Below are positions 24,601 through 36,040 of a DNA stretch of 64,000 bases, piece by piece. Below the pieces are notes generated by a model. It had not been told where the DNA came from, did not search any database, and saw only the letters and a program-made list of their open reading frames with translations. A program made the translations under genes and the position numbers. The first letter of the stretch is position 1. Each line of letters begins with the position of its first letter. Source of the DNA: Symsagittifera roscoffensis (Eukaryota; Xenacoelomorpha; Acoela; Convolutidae); the NCBI RefSeq assembly GCF_963678635.1, contig NC_087063.1, positions 51,221,220-51,285,219 on the forward strand, read 5' to 3'.

Positions 24601-25690
24601 ACAGCTATTGTGTGTTAATGCACTATGCTTGTTTGAGAAACAATTCATATAAAGTCCCACAAAACACAGAGGCATGGCCGTTTGTTTTAGCGGGCATTAG
24701 CTGTCCCGTTGTTGCTCGTCGCTACGCTCCTCGCGAACGCCTCCCGCTGGTAAAGTCGGTATGGTTCATATTTCACTTCCAGAAGCGTTATAACTATCAA
24801 ATGAGTTGTCCTAGAACAGCCTTTGTGTGTTAATGAACTATGCTTGTTTGAGAATCAATTCATATAAAGTCCCGCAAAACACAGAGGCATGGCCGTTTGT
24901 TTTAGCGGGCAATAGCTGTCCCGGTGTTGCTCGTCACTACGCTCCTCGCGAACACCTCCCGCTGGTAAAGTCGGTATGGTTCATCTTTCACTTCCAGAAG
25001 CGTGATAACTATCAAAAGGGTTGTCCTAGTACAGCTATTGTGTGTTATTGCACTATGCTTCTTTGAAAAACAATTCATATAAAGTCCCACAAAACACAGA
25101 GGCATGGCCGTTTGTTTTAGCGGGCAATAGTTGTCCCTGTGTTGCTCGTCGCTACGCTCCTCGCGAACGCCTCCCGCTGGTAAAGTCGGTATGGTTCATT
25201 TTTCACTTCCAGAAGCGTGATAACTATCAAATGTTTTGTCCTAGAACAGCTATTGTGTGTTAATGCACTATGCTTGTTTGAGAATCAATTCATATAAAGT
25301 CCCACAAAACACAGAGGCATGGCCGTTTGTTTTAGCGGGCAATAGCTGTCCCGGTGTTGCTCGTCGCTACGCTCCTCGCGAACGCCTCCCGCTGGTGAAG
25401 TCGGTATGGTTCAATTTTCACTTCCAGAAGCGTGATAACCATCAAATGTGTTGTCCTAGAACAGCTATTGTGTGTTAATGCACTATGCTTGTTTGAGAAA
25501 CAATTCATATAAAGTCCCACAAAACACAGAGGCATGGCCGTTTGTTTTAGCGGGCATTAGCTGTCCCGTTGTTGCTCGTCTGCTACGCTCCTCGCGAACG
25601 CCTCCCGCTGGTAAAGTCGGTATGGTTCATATTTCACTTCCAGAAGCGTTATAACTATCAAATGAGTTGTCCTAGAACAGCCTTTGTGTG
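21650..25690. repeat. 215-bp satellite array, about 19 units
   Basis: Tandem units of 215 bp recur at constant spacing, for example at 24397, 24612, 24827, 25042, 25257 and 25472, each containing CATATAAAGTCCCACAAAAC, GTTGCTCGTCGCTACGCTCC, CACTTCCAGAAGCG and GTCCTAGAACAGCTATTGTG. The leftmost unit or two (21650-21900) are strongly diverged and the interior ones are nearly identical. One unit near 22920 is about 12 bp short. A higher-order period of four units (860 bp) is visible: 24397-24826 recurs almost exactly at 25257-25690, with one inserted T near 25581. Because 215 is not a multiple of three, the 67-74-codon frames on both strands shift each unit and are not genes. Confidence 0.95.
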
Positions 25691-25890
25691 NNNNNNNNNN
25701 NNNNNNNNNNNNNNNNNNNNNNNNNNNNNNNNNNNNNNNNNNNNNNNNNNNNNNNNNNNNNNNNNNNNNNNNNNNNNNNNNNNNNNNNNNNNNNNNNNNN
25801 NNNNNNNNNNNNNNNNNNNNNNNNNNNNNNNNNNNNNNNNNNNNNNNNNNNNNNNNNNNNNNNNNNNNNNNNNNNNNNNNNNNNNNNNNN
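25691..25890. other. Assembly gap of 200 N
   Basis: Exactly 200 N follow the satellite. The round number suggests a gap of unknown true size. The sequence on the far side is not satellite, so the array end is hidden in the gap. Confidence 0.95.
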
Positions 25891-26599
25891 GTCGCTACAT
25901 TGCTGTTTCTTGGAGAGGTTCTCCTCTTCAAAGTGTAATTTCATCGCCTCTATCCAGGTGTCGATGCAGCCATCTGATTCATCCTTGTACGATTTCAGCA
26001 TTTTGAGTGTCCTTCGTGACCATCATGAATGTTTCAAGAGATCTATTCAAAGGCTCAAATATTGTAGCGTAAATTGTCGTGTCCTGCGAGACGGTAGTCA
26101 GATCAGGTACTGATCTCACTTGTGGCATTGTCGATTAACATGCCCCCGATGGGGCATCCGATTCTGCCCTGGGTCTCTACCTGTGGTTAGACTCAAAATT
26201 CGTTCTTGATCTCGTCAATTGCCTGACATGAGCCCTCCATCGGAGCGGGACGATTCTCTCGGTTGCTACGCTCAAGATCTCATCAAGGTTCCGCATCATA
26301 AGGTCAGGTTTCGCATCCAACCTTTTCTCCAGGCTAGTAACCGTACGAGCATAGGTGTTGTCATGATCGTTCAACTTAGCGTCTCTTTCTTGTGACTCCT
26401 TGGTTGCCAGCGCCAAGCTTTCCGCCAGGCATTGATCGGTGTTCCGAATCAGCTGGGCCTGATCGCTTCTCGCTTGTGACTTCACGTCTGTCAGCTCGTC
26501 TCTCAATCTTTCCTGGCCTTGTTCAGCCTTTTCTTCAAGTTTATCTATCCTCTTGGTCATATCGTGTAGCAGTGAGTGTGTCTTACCTAATATACTCAC
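25891..26599 (-). pseudogene. Retroelement Gag fragment (coiled coil plus capsid start)
   Basis: The minus-strand frame at 26599-26177 (140 codons) is a strong coiled coil (MTKRIDKLEEKAEQGQERL, later SLEKRLDAK). After a broken stretch, the frame at 26001-25891 reads LKSYKDESDGCIDTWIEAMK and LHFEEENLSKKQQCS. This is the start of a Ty3-type Gag capsid (an h-x-x-W-h pattern followed by F and a cysteine) and runs into the assembly gap. Order and strand indicate a minus-strand gypsy-like element whose remainder is inside or beyond the gap. The relation to elements B and C is plausible but unproven. Confidence 0.5.
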
Positions 26600-26850
26600 C
26601 GAGGTCTTCCTCTAGGTGTGTCCTGCGATTGCCCGAGCTGTCCTACTAAATAGCTCAAGGCAGCCTCTAATCGAAAATTTCTAAAGTCTATGAAAAAGCT
26701 CTCCCACACTCGGAACGCTCCAAGTGCACGAGAGTGGGGAACAACTTTTCTTCTCAAGTGAGTGGGTCTTGCCTAAAACACTCACCGGGTTCTTCTTCTA
26801 TATGTTCCCGGATTGCCCGAGCTTTCCTATTAAGTAGCTCAAGGCAACCA
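26570..26850. repeat. ~185-bp tandem duplication upstream of the gag fragment
   Basis: Positions about 26570-26665 and 26752-26850 are diverged copies: both contain GTCTT(A/G)CCTAA, ACTCACCG, CGATTGCCCGAGC or GGATTGCCCGAGC, and TAGCTCAAGGCA. On the minus strand each copy includes CGGTGAGT, a good splice-donor-like sequence, shortly upstream of the gag frame. This would be the leader of the minus-strand element. Confidence 0.45.
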
Positions 26851-28235
26851 CACAACCAAAATAACAATCTAAAAAAAATTTTGTTCGGGTACTTTTGATG
26901 AACCCGATCTATAATCCAAAGTTGATCACAAATTTCCGGGTCAAATGGGTTTCTATATTCCTAATATGCCCGCCCGTTGGTAGTTGACCTTTTATTCCGA
27001 CTCTAAATGGATATTTTAGTTGTTCACATTGCCACGGCAGGTACCCCTAAGTTTTCAATAAGGAGGGTTGTTAAGGGGCTTAATTCACTCCGGAGGGTTA
27101 CTTCGGAGGGTACCTTAGTCACCCAAGTGACTTCGGAGGGTCCCCTTAACTCACTAAGGAGGGTCAATAAAAGGCTTAATACGCTCCGGATGGTTACTTC
27201 GGAGGGTTCCTTCAAAATTCCACAGTTTTCAAGTCTCACTTAAAAGGGTCTCCAACTAGCCTCAGAAAGTGTCAAAACAAGCTTTGTTCTCTCTGGGTTG
27301 TATTTACTTCTTCGGAGGGTTTCGGAGAAAATTTCCACTAAGGAGGGTTGCTAAGGGGCTTAGCTGACTCCGGGGGTTGGCTTCGGAAGGTTCCCAATAA
27401 ATCAAGAAAACGGATTATTTTACCGCTGTGAAGCCTCCGATTGCGGTCTAACTGACTTAAAATTAGGTTGGCTGACTCGGTCAACCTTCCCAGTAGGATA
27501 AAAAGTTGATTTTATAAAGTTTTCTGCCGCTCGGAGGGTTCCCTCAAGTTTGGACCTCCGAACCAACAAAAAAAAAAAAAAATTCTTTGCTGAGATTATC
27601 AACCCAAAAGTGGTTGCATTCCAGGAAAGTGATCAAAAACGTCGACTTATGGTACCAAAATTATTCCGATTGGTTGCTAGTCCTTGAGAAATTGCCAAAA
27701 ACGCGTTTGTCAAATCGGCCATTTTTCACCAGCTATATAGGTTCTCAGAAACATTTTGCGCAATTCTAACTGGAAGTGCCTAAAAATACTTGAAACGAGC
27801 AAACCTGTGCTACACTGGAATGATACACTAAAATTTGGCCAAAAACTATCAATTTTTGGACCCTCCGAATCCTTCCTTTTCCTATCTTTAAATTTTTAGC
27901 TCTATCCACGGAGCTATTGGGAGGGTTACTCAAAAATCTCTCTGGCAAGCGAACATTTTATACTAGCTTGGTCCTAGTGCAAAAACTTTCATTGCTTAAA
28001 CTCTAAAAACTCAAAAACTCGAAACTCAAAACTGATTGACAAAATTTGGAAATTTATCAAATTTTGATCGAAAAAATTTCATTTTCTCTAACTACTACTA
28101 AGTCCTTTTTCACGCAGTTTCTTAAATATCCGAAATAAGACCCTTAACTCGGAAATTTGCAATCGATGGAGGGTGCAATCGGACCGTGCCAATTAAGCAC
28201 CTCATCTCTTAATTATTAACAAAATAGTTTCCGAA
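26851..28235. other. Region rich in CGGAGGGT words, no gene
   Basis: No coding region is supported. From 27050 to 27560 the words TTCGGAGGGT, CTCCGGAGGGTT and AAGGAGGGTTG recur many times at irregular spacing. Two similar ~60-bp stretches (27040-27100 and 27330-27390) share AAGGAGGGTTG and AAGGGGCTTA. The region may be the leader or LTR of the flanking minus-strand gag fragment. Confidence 0.4.
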
Positions 28236-31200
28236 AGATACTAAAATTGTATCAACGATACCCAACAGTCGTTGTGGATGTTGTCCTTGATGCCCCTGTT
28301 GAGTCTGGATCACGTCGGTCAGCTTGCCACTCTACCCTCCGGTCACCGGCAAAATCAACATTAACGTGCTTAAATACTCAAACAATTTTCAAGGGAGGGT
28401 ACCTAACCCACCACCAAACACTCAATCATTCGGTCAGAAATGATATAAATCAATCTGAAACAACAAAAAGTAGGATGGTCAGATCACATCTCGTCCGGAA
28501 AAACATATAAACTGTCACTTTATGTTTTTTACTGTTTTTGGTCTTTTTTGCACTTTTTACTGTTTTTTGTACTTTTTTGTTTTCAGATAGTTTTATTTTT
28601 GGCCTTTTTTTTGGTAATACACTATTTTTGTTCCGGTTTACGCTTTCTCTTTTTTTGTTTTACGATCCCCGGATATTTTGGACAAGCGGGCTCTTGACTT
28701 CCCACCTAACCCTCAGGCCCCCGGATTTTCTGGTCTTAACTAAGTTAAAAAGCTAAATAGTACCAGGCAGATGGTCGGCACCTTCCCCCTAGTACAAAAA
28801 AGGTCATAAAGGCCTCTTACCCGGGCTTATGCCCGAAATGGAAGATTGGTCAATGAAACGTTTGCTGATCATGATGGTCTTATGCCTTTAACACGCCCAC
28901 CCAGGAGCATAATGTAACATTCGCCCAAATACTACACAGTGACGGAGCGTAGAAAAAGTACCTAATGACGACTGGCTGGCGTCAGTTACCTAGATTCTAC
29001 TCGTTTTCCACCATCTCAACCTAGCCAGTTGTTTTTCTGGTCTGTCTAGAGCCAAGTAAAATGTTCAGTCATCAGTCAAACGATTTTTAATCAGCTTTCG
29101 TTTACATGCCAATACAACCACATAGCTGGGTCTCGGATCCTCAGACTACATGATTGCTATTAAAAACACGGATGCAATTTCCTGTTTTACTATGTTTTTG
29201 GTGACAGTTCTATGTTAAATCCATTGGAGATGGATTGACCCTTTCCTCTTTCTAGCTACTCATATTCTAAAATAACAAATAGTACCGTGTTTATTCAAAG
29301 GTTTATGGCACCAGAGTAGCTAAAAAAAAACAGTTCTTTACAGTCCTTCACCATATATTGTCTCTGGGGGGCCGAGCCTCCGATTTTGTGCTTTTTCTGT
29401 AATAATGTAGTTTTTACTACCAATTCGTGGTACGGGAGGGTACTGATCTTTACTCCTTCCCCACTGAAGCCTCCTTTCTTGCTGATTCCTTCCGCTAAGT
29501 ATCTTATCGGGCGTGATTGTCACGATAAGAGGCATCGTTTTTATATCGTTCCATCGCCAATCGAAATTTTGAAAATAAAAATTCCAGATTATTCTAGCCT
29601 CCTTTTCAACAGTTTTCAATCACTAAGGCCTCTAATGCTACTTTTGTGCCACTTCCCGAGGAATGGCACACTTATTTGCAACACGTGACACGAGTTTTTT
29701 CTTAACAGTCTGGTAATTAACATGTACCTTCTTTAAAAGACCTTGGCTTGTTTGTAACACCAAATTTCTCCTGGACCGAACACGTTAACATTAAATCTGG
29801 TAACTGTGACATTCGACCGGAATGTACAAAAATGCAGCTTCGCATTCGAATTTTTATTGACCAGAAAAGAACAGCTGACGTGGAAGATTGATGGCTTTAA
29901 TGTTTAGCGACGTTATTTGAAGGATTAGACAGGATTTTTTAGTTTTCAAGAACTCGAATTTTGACGTCACGTTTCTGAGAAATGCTGAAACGGCCATTTT
30001 GGGACAAAAAACAGAAGAAAAACAGAACAATAATAGTAGCAGTGAAAAGAACTACAAAAAAAAACGATAGATAGAACTGGAAAATGTCAAAAACCGCTCC
30101 GAGTTGTAATGATTGTGCCACTACAATCGTTACCGAGCAATTCACACGAGCGAGTAAGGGTGTTGGGCGGCGTGTCCAGCCTTCCTAAAAGAAATAAGGA
30201 CGTTATTTCCCGGGATTCCAGAATCCGGAGGGATCTCGGGCCCAGAATTCAAACAGATTTATATGAACTCTTAGCTTCCTGAAATGAATTTAATTGACAT
30301 CCCGACTCATTTTCAGATAATGAGAAGCTAGGAGTTGAGGGAAAGGGTTGATCCATCTTTGATGGAGATGATGATTTTTATCTTCTGAAAAAAAAAACAA
30401 TCGTAATATAACAAATAGTAGTACCCCTGTTTTTAGGAATGACTTCATGGTCTGGGGATACTGAGACCCAGCCATGAGCTCACTATTTTTGCGTATAATC
30501 AAGTTAATTTGAGCGTTCTGGTCGAAGCATGAAAGCAGTAACGTTTTTGTCGACCCGATGATAGGAAAACCACCAAAAGAACTGGCTTTGGCAGAGATGG
30601 TGAAAAGCATGTAGAGCTTTGTTTAGACGCTAGCCAGTCGTTTTAGAACCTAGCTTTATTTTCCGTCGATATGTACATCCGGGCGAATTTTACATAGATG
30701 TTTTTGTGGCGCTCCTAGGTGTTATTCTTTTTAACATAATGACCGGCCGAACCGTTAACGAGCACTCCTGGCCGAGCGGATGCTCATAATAACGCCCTTA
30801 ATAAGGCCCTAACTGCTGCGTCGGAAAGGTAGTTCAGAACGCGGAAGCCTTCCGGATTCCCGTGAATAGCTTTTTAACCTAGTCAAGACCTAAAATTCAA
30901 GTTCCAGGAAGGGTGGGGGATAAGCCGTCCCCTCGTTCCCTGTGAGGTTTTTGACCAAAAACACTTAAAGATATACAGGAAACCAAACAAAAAGCAGTAT
31001 AGTATCTAAGAAAAAACAAAAACTATAAAAAACCGAAAAACGAAAAACAGTGAAAAAGTATAATTTCAGTAGAAATCATCCCCCCAGACGAGATGTGATC
31101 CGACCCTCCCATTTGTTGTTGTTAGATATAATGTTGTTACAGGTATTTATATCAATCAGGATTGTTGCGATCAATTTTGTGGCCCGTTTGTGGTGCTTGT

Positions 31201-31400
31201 ACTGTAGGGTTTTTTGAGTATATGAGCAAGTTAATGCTAATTTGCGCTCAATCCGGAAGGGTCTCGGGATTAGAGAAGAAGACTGATCCGGCAAGCAAAT
31301 TAAGGAGCGACAAGAAGGGGCTCAAGGACAACAACAATCGACTGTTGGGTATCGTTAACCAGTTTTGTATCCCTTTTGGCACAAAAAGTAAGATAATAAT
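28236..31400. mobile_element. Large fold-back element, ~3.2 kb with ~1-kb arms
   Basis: The left arm (about 28236-29270) matches the reverse complement of the right arm (about 30290-31400) at several points in mirrored order. Examples are CGATACCCAACAGTCG (28257 against 31350), AGATCACATCTCGTC (28481 against 31090), GTTAAAAAGCTA (28745 against 30870), the AACTGGCT...CCAGTCGT block (28960-29030 against 30570-30640) and an AGGGTTGATCCATCT-like block (29235 against 30340). Arms differ by many substitutions. The ~1-kb centre has no convincing ORF. A partial second copy is at 48640-51280. It fits a fold-back type DNA transposon or an old inverted duplication. Confidence 0.6.
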
Positions 31401-32660
31401 CTGCACTGTAGTGAACTGCACTGTAGTGAACCATCACAGAACTGCGAATTTCCAAGTTAAGCACCATAAATCGGATATTGAACAAAGCTGGAGGGGTATA
31501 TTATTTTTTATTATTATTATTTATACAGCTTTTATTAATACTCCTATATCGTTTTTCATTGAAAAAAACAGTAAGCGGACCGGTTTTTAGGGTCAAAATA
31601 GCTATATTTTGATTCCCCCGCAAATCACAATTTTTGAGATATCGATATTTTCTGAAATAAGCGCTAAATTAGTGTGTTACATCGTAATTGTACAAGTATA
31701 AAAGGTGGAACCGGTTGAGTTTAGTTCAGAAGTGGTTGGAACTAATTGGGTACCAAAAACCGAATTTTCGTGATTTTTGAAAAAACGAAACACTATAAAA
31801 TAAAGAAATTTGTGAAAAATTTTGAGTAAGGACAGTAAAAGTTTTTGTTCGGACAACATTCACTGGTGAATCGACAGTTTTTAAAACCCGTTTACCAATA
31901 ACCTTCCGGATTACATAGAAATCGAACTTAACGTGTTTGATTTAGTGTATTCATCAATCCGGAGGTGTCCAAATAGCATGTTGTTGGCAAATTTTTTTCA
32001 TCTAGAACCTTTTAGATCGGGTGTTTTCCATTGAACTAGAAAAGTACAGGTCTTCTGAGTTCGGATCAATAATTTTTTTTTCGAAAAGAACAGAATTGAG
32101 AAAAAAAGTTAGGCGGAACCTTTAAGAGAGAAAATTTTTGACTTTAGAAAGAAGACGTTTCGGTTAATAACTTTGGAACTACTGGACAAATCCAATTGAT
32201 CTTGGTACCATCAGATCAGAAATTAAGTGAGCTTACTCATAAAAACATCAATTATTCAAAAAAGTAGGCGTGAAAATTTCTTAAGATTGTTCTTAGCAAA
32301 TTCACTAATTCGGGAAGGTAGACCCTCACGTTTTATAAAAAAAATTTTTTGGAAAGCCCCTACACCCCTACCAAAGGGTAGTAACTTTTGAATAAGGCAA
32401 TTTTACGCTGTTCTAAACAAAAAGGGAAGGCTAAGGGGACCAGAAAACCATCGTCAAGTCGAAACTAGGCTAGTGATAAGACCCTTCACAGTGAGGGTGA
32501 ATTGTCATATGAGAGGCTTAGCTTCAATCCGGAAGGGTCTTGGGAAAAAAGATACACCCTTCCTAGTTAGTTCAAACAGCATAATAGCATTGGGGAAGGT
32601 ATCCGGAAGGGTATCGGGTGAAAATTTAGAAAGTCTCTGAGAACTTTACAAACCCGAAGG
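31401..32660. other. Intergenic DNA, no gene
   Basis: No coding region is supported. A short duplication (ACTGCACTGTAGTGAAC) is at 31404-31432. Isolated copies of AATCCGGAAGGGTCT near 32527 and 32600 foreshadow the minisatellite that follows. Confidence 0.35.
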
Positions 32661-32667
32661 GGTCCCA

Positions 32668-33018
32668 ATCCGGAAGGGTCTTGTTTTTTGCCAATCCGGA
32701 AAGTTCCCAACTTTGCTAACCCGGAGGGGTCTTATTTATGCCAATCCGGAGGGGTCCCATTTTTGCTAATCCCGAGGGGTCTTGATTTTACCAATCCGGA
32801 GGGGTCTTGTTTTTGCCAATCCGGAGGGGTCTTATTTTTGCCAATCCGGAGGGGCCTAATTTTGCCAATCCGGAGGGGTCTTATTTTTGCCAATCAGGAG
32901 GGGGTCCCGATTTTGCCAATCCGGAATGGTCCCAACTTTTTCAATCCGGAGGGGTACTATTTTTGCCGATCCGGAGGGGTCCTGTTTTTGTCAATCTGGA
33001 GGGTTATTACTTTGTCAA
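32668..33018 (+). repeat. 25-bp minisatellite, about 14 units
   Basis: About fourteen consecutive units of 24-26 bp follow the consensus AATCCGGAGGGGTCTTATTTTTGCC with substitutions. The unit is not a multiple of three, so the long frames through it (32688-33179 and 32807-33025) do not represent a conserved protein. It lies 0.8 kb upstream of the gag start of element B. Confidence 0.85.
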
Positions 33019-33810
33019 GACTTAAGAAGACAAAAGAAAAGAAAATAGTAAAAGGTATTAAATTATTAAGAGACAGGCCAGGAACCAATGACTGCACTGG
33101 TAACTTGCCTCTTATAAAAGACCAGACCAAAACAAAACAGGTCTACACTCGGATATTCGCGAAACAATGTCTAAATTGAACAAGAGTGTGTAACTGATTT
33201 GTGTGGATTGAAATCCAAATCGTTTTTTGAGAAAAGTGATTGCCCTGAGGATTTTAGTACGTCTAGCTCCGGCAGACCGAAGGCAGATAGGTAACACAGG
33301 ACTCGGTGGCTGCAATAGACTCCCACTTGAGAAAATTACTGCCTTCAAGCTTTGTCTGTTTGGTGCAGCACCAAGCAGGGAGAGCTCTTTCTTTAGGAAC
33401 AAGTTCAACTGTTACATTGCGACTGACTAAAGTACAAAACACATAGGTTTTTCATAGAAAATATTCTTATTTTTCTTCATTTTGGTTTCAAATCCATAAT
33501 ATCTGACCTTGGTTGGGTAGTGAGAACACTATCTTTTAAATAAATTGATATCATCATAATGGGCTAGTTTCACATCTTACAACTAATAGTCGATTATTGT
33601 GACAACTAATAATCTTACAACTAATCTTAAAAATATCTTACAACTAATAACCGATTATTAGCTGTACTGTGATAACATACAAAGATTCGTGGTCACTATT
33701 TAATAGAAACTTTTGAATTTATTGTGTTGTGTTATTGTTATCAGCAGTCAGACTAAAATGACACTAGCAATCGAATTGAGTTTATAGGCAGTAAGAAGTG
33801 ATTATTGAAA
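33019..33810 (+). promoter_or_regulatory. Leader/possible 5' LTR region of element B
   Basis: No coding region is seen. A TATA-like CTTATAAAAG is at 33111. AACTGTTACA at 33409-33418 resembles the end of the candidate LTR of element C (GACTGTTACA on the minus strand). From 33560 to 33665 there are three close copies of CTTACAACTAATA. A true LTR pair could not be established, because no matching sequence was found downstream of 47868. Confidence 0.3.
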
Positions 33811-34727
33811 ATGAGTCTAGACAAGTCAAGGATACCTAAACTAAGTGAAAGCTCCAGAAAATTCATACCAGAGAAACAGAAAAAGCAATGAACGACCCTT
33901 TTGTGGAAAGGATCACACGAAACCGGACCGACAAAGGGAAGATGGTTTCAGGCAGAATGGTTGAGACCAGGAGTCAGAAGTCCTCAGAAGGGCAAAAGGC
34001 AATGTTAGAAGTGGAGGTCCATCCGGACCAGGCCATGGATGAAAATCAGGAGATGCATGGACCGGAGGGGAGAGGAAACAGAAGAATGGCAAGTGAATTT
34101 ACTCCGATAGAACAAGGCGAAGATTTTGCCACTTCCACCGGGACACTGGACCGAGAAGAGATGTCGGATCTGTCCGACATCTCTACTGAAAATGTGGCAA
34201 CTACAAGATCACCCACAGACAACACCATGATGGTTGGCGTGACGGAGAAACCGGCAACGTCCTCGTCGTTTTCAGAAAGAGTGAAGAACACTTTCGGAAA
34301 CTTCTTTCCATTTACCATGGGAACGGGTACAGGCAATGAAGCAGAAACTCAGGAAGAAGAAGAGGACGATGACGAGCAAGATGACTTTGGATCTCAAGTC
34401 AGCCTCAATAGTTCGACTCAGGAGAATGACGCATACACCGATAGAGGGACTGGCACCATGGACCAATTTGGTGTAGTGAGGACAATAAGCAATAGCACAA
34501 TTGGATCAGTCCAGTCAGGAGACTTTGCGAATATGACGAACTCGGAAATGCGAACTGAGGAGAGTAGACTCGCCCCGGCTGATCCAGAGGTGGATAATGA
34601 AAAGACGTCGAGGCAGAGAATCAAAGCCCGAATCTCGACCAACACTAAACTACCTGGGATCGACAGGCTGACACCGCCACTAGTGACGCCATTAGTGGTT
34701 AACGGAGCATTAATTGAAGAAGCCTAG
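33811..34727 (+). pseudogene. Gag N-terminal region, element B
   Basis: The likely start is ATG 33811 (MSLDKSRIPKLSESSRKF). A one-base deletion near 33885 shifts the frame, after which 33888-34727 is open for 279 codons. The protein is acidic, Ser/Thr-rich and low-complexity (EEEEDDDEQDDFGSQ), with no capsid or zinc knuckle. Just downstream (34767-34850) is a short coiled-coil sequence and then directly the protease, so the capsid and nucleocapsid parts seem to have been lost by an internal deletion near 34850. The assignment to Gag comes from position; the sequence itself has no diagnostic motif. Confidence 0.5.
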
Positions 34728-34784
34728 TGGGCAGCATAGGAGAACAGAATGAACAGATGTCCATAAGAATGAGTGAACTAGAAA

Positions 34785-35200
34785 GTGCAGTCCACGTCGA
34801 GAGAGAAAGTCTGCGAGAAGAAATCAACCGCAACAGGCAAGAAGTTGGTAGAACGGGAAGACACTAACGGGAAGAAAATCGGAGTCACAGGGTTTCTGGA
34901 CAGAGGAGCGGTAGTGCGCGTGATGCCTATAAAAACTTGGGAAAGAATGGGCTTCACGAGGGAAGACCTAATTCCGACGAATCTCCGACTGGCTGCAGCC
35001 AATCGAGGAGCGATTTACGTAGCCGGAAGAACACCAATAATTGTCCCCCACATGGGAGCACGGGACCTTTGGATGAGCTTCCTGGTGATAGAAAGTTTAG
35101 ACGACTTCGACCAACTCATCTTGGGCAGATTTTCGACGTGATAATTGACTTGAACAACGGTCTAATAGGGATTAGAAACCCAGACCGAAAGTCTGGCTAG
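34785..35200 (+). pseudogene. Retropepsin (aspartic protease), element B
   Basis: The frame contains FLDRGAVVRVMP, which corresponds to the active-site motif hLDTGAxVxVhP with the catalytic-site threonine changed to arginine. It continues with LRLAAANRGAIYVAGRTPI and ends FDQLILGR followed, in another frame, by VIIDLNNGLIGIRNPD. The late ILGR motif is the conserved helix of retroviral-type proteases. Function would have been Gag/Pol maturation. The DRG substitution and a frameshift near 35135 make it inactive. Confidence 0.7.
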
Positions 35201-35205
35201 AAACC

Positions 35206-36040
35206 GATTATTAGAATCATAACAGATGAAAACAAGGTACCAACCCTTTTAGATAGAAAGGTAAAACTACAGCCGAGACAGGCTGTGGTAGCAATTTTTA
35301 GAATGAAGAATTTGAATTCGTTAAGTGATAGTAAACAGGTTTGTTTGGTACCGAACCCAAATAGTGAAAGTTCAGTGATTTTAGTCCGGAGCTTTTTGGT
35401 AACTCGAAATGGACTGTGTGTCAGTGTGTGATTGAGCACACTGAACACCATGGTTTCAATCCGGCGTTTGGTTACGCTTTGCCGATGAGGAACGACTATG
35501 ATGAGACACAAAACTTGAAGAGATATAGAGTGAAAGACGGCCCTTATCATGGCAATAAAGATAAAATTTTTAAAAGAATTAATGAATTTAAATCTTTTCA
35601 TAAAGTGTTTTCCATGGCTTTCGAAACGGATGGCGGCTTGTCGAGCTGCTCGATTTTTCTGGAACGCCCCTCGTCATATAAACTAGAATCTGAATACCGG
35701 TTTTGCCAGAGATAGAACACTTAAAAGGGAAAATAGTTGAGGGAGATTTCGAAAAATTGCGGGACGTTTTAAATCGGAACGCGGATGTATTTTCAAAATA
35801 TAAAGCGGATAGCGGTTGTTAAAACTTCGTTGAACACGAACTAGAGGAAGGCGCCATTCCCCATAGCGAAGGCGCAAGACAAATGACTCCAAATAAATCG
35901 GAAGCGTGCCGAGCGGAAATAGAAATGTTGCTCGAATACGACATGATAGAACCCTCGCAATCGCCTTTGGCTTGTGGGGTAGTCATGGCAAAAAAGAAAG
36001 GGGGCTTAGGTTCTGTTGTGTTTTTCGCTATTTGAACGCG
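35206..36040 (+). pseudogene. Protease-RT linker and RT entry, element B
   Basis: Mixed frames encode a linker (about 35220-35720), then at 35830-35930 an RT entry, including the FVEHELEEGA and EGARQMTPNKSEACRAEIEML segments read across frames, then IEPSQSPLACGVVMAKKKGG and LRFCCVFRYLNAV at about 36000-36035. LRFCCDFRYLN is the typical RT domain 2 of gypsy elements. Directly after LNAV the sequence jumps to an acidic linker, so the whole palm, thumb and RNase H (normally about 450 codons) are absent. This copy could not have transposed on its own. Confidence 0.65.

Noticed and set aside
22046-25654. Repeated 67-74-codon open frames on both strands of the satellite
   Set aside because: The unit is 215 bp, not a multiple of three, so each frame ends and restarts per unit. 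Frames exist on both strands and change with each indel. There is no gene signal beyond the repeat.
25557-26113. Open frames running through the N gap
   Set aside because: They consist mainly of unknown residues across 200 N and have no meaning as proteins, except the Gag-like stretch right of the gap.
32668-33018. CRISPR-like array
   Set aside because: Units are contiguous 25-bp repeats without unique spacers, in a eukaryotic repeat context, so this is a minisatellite.
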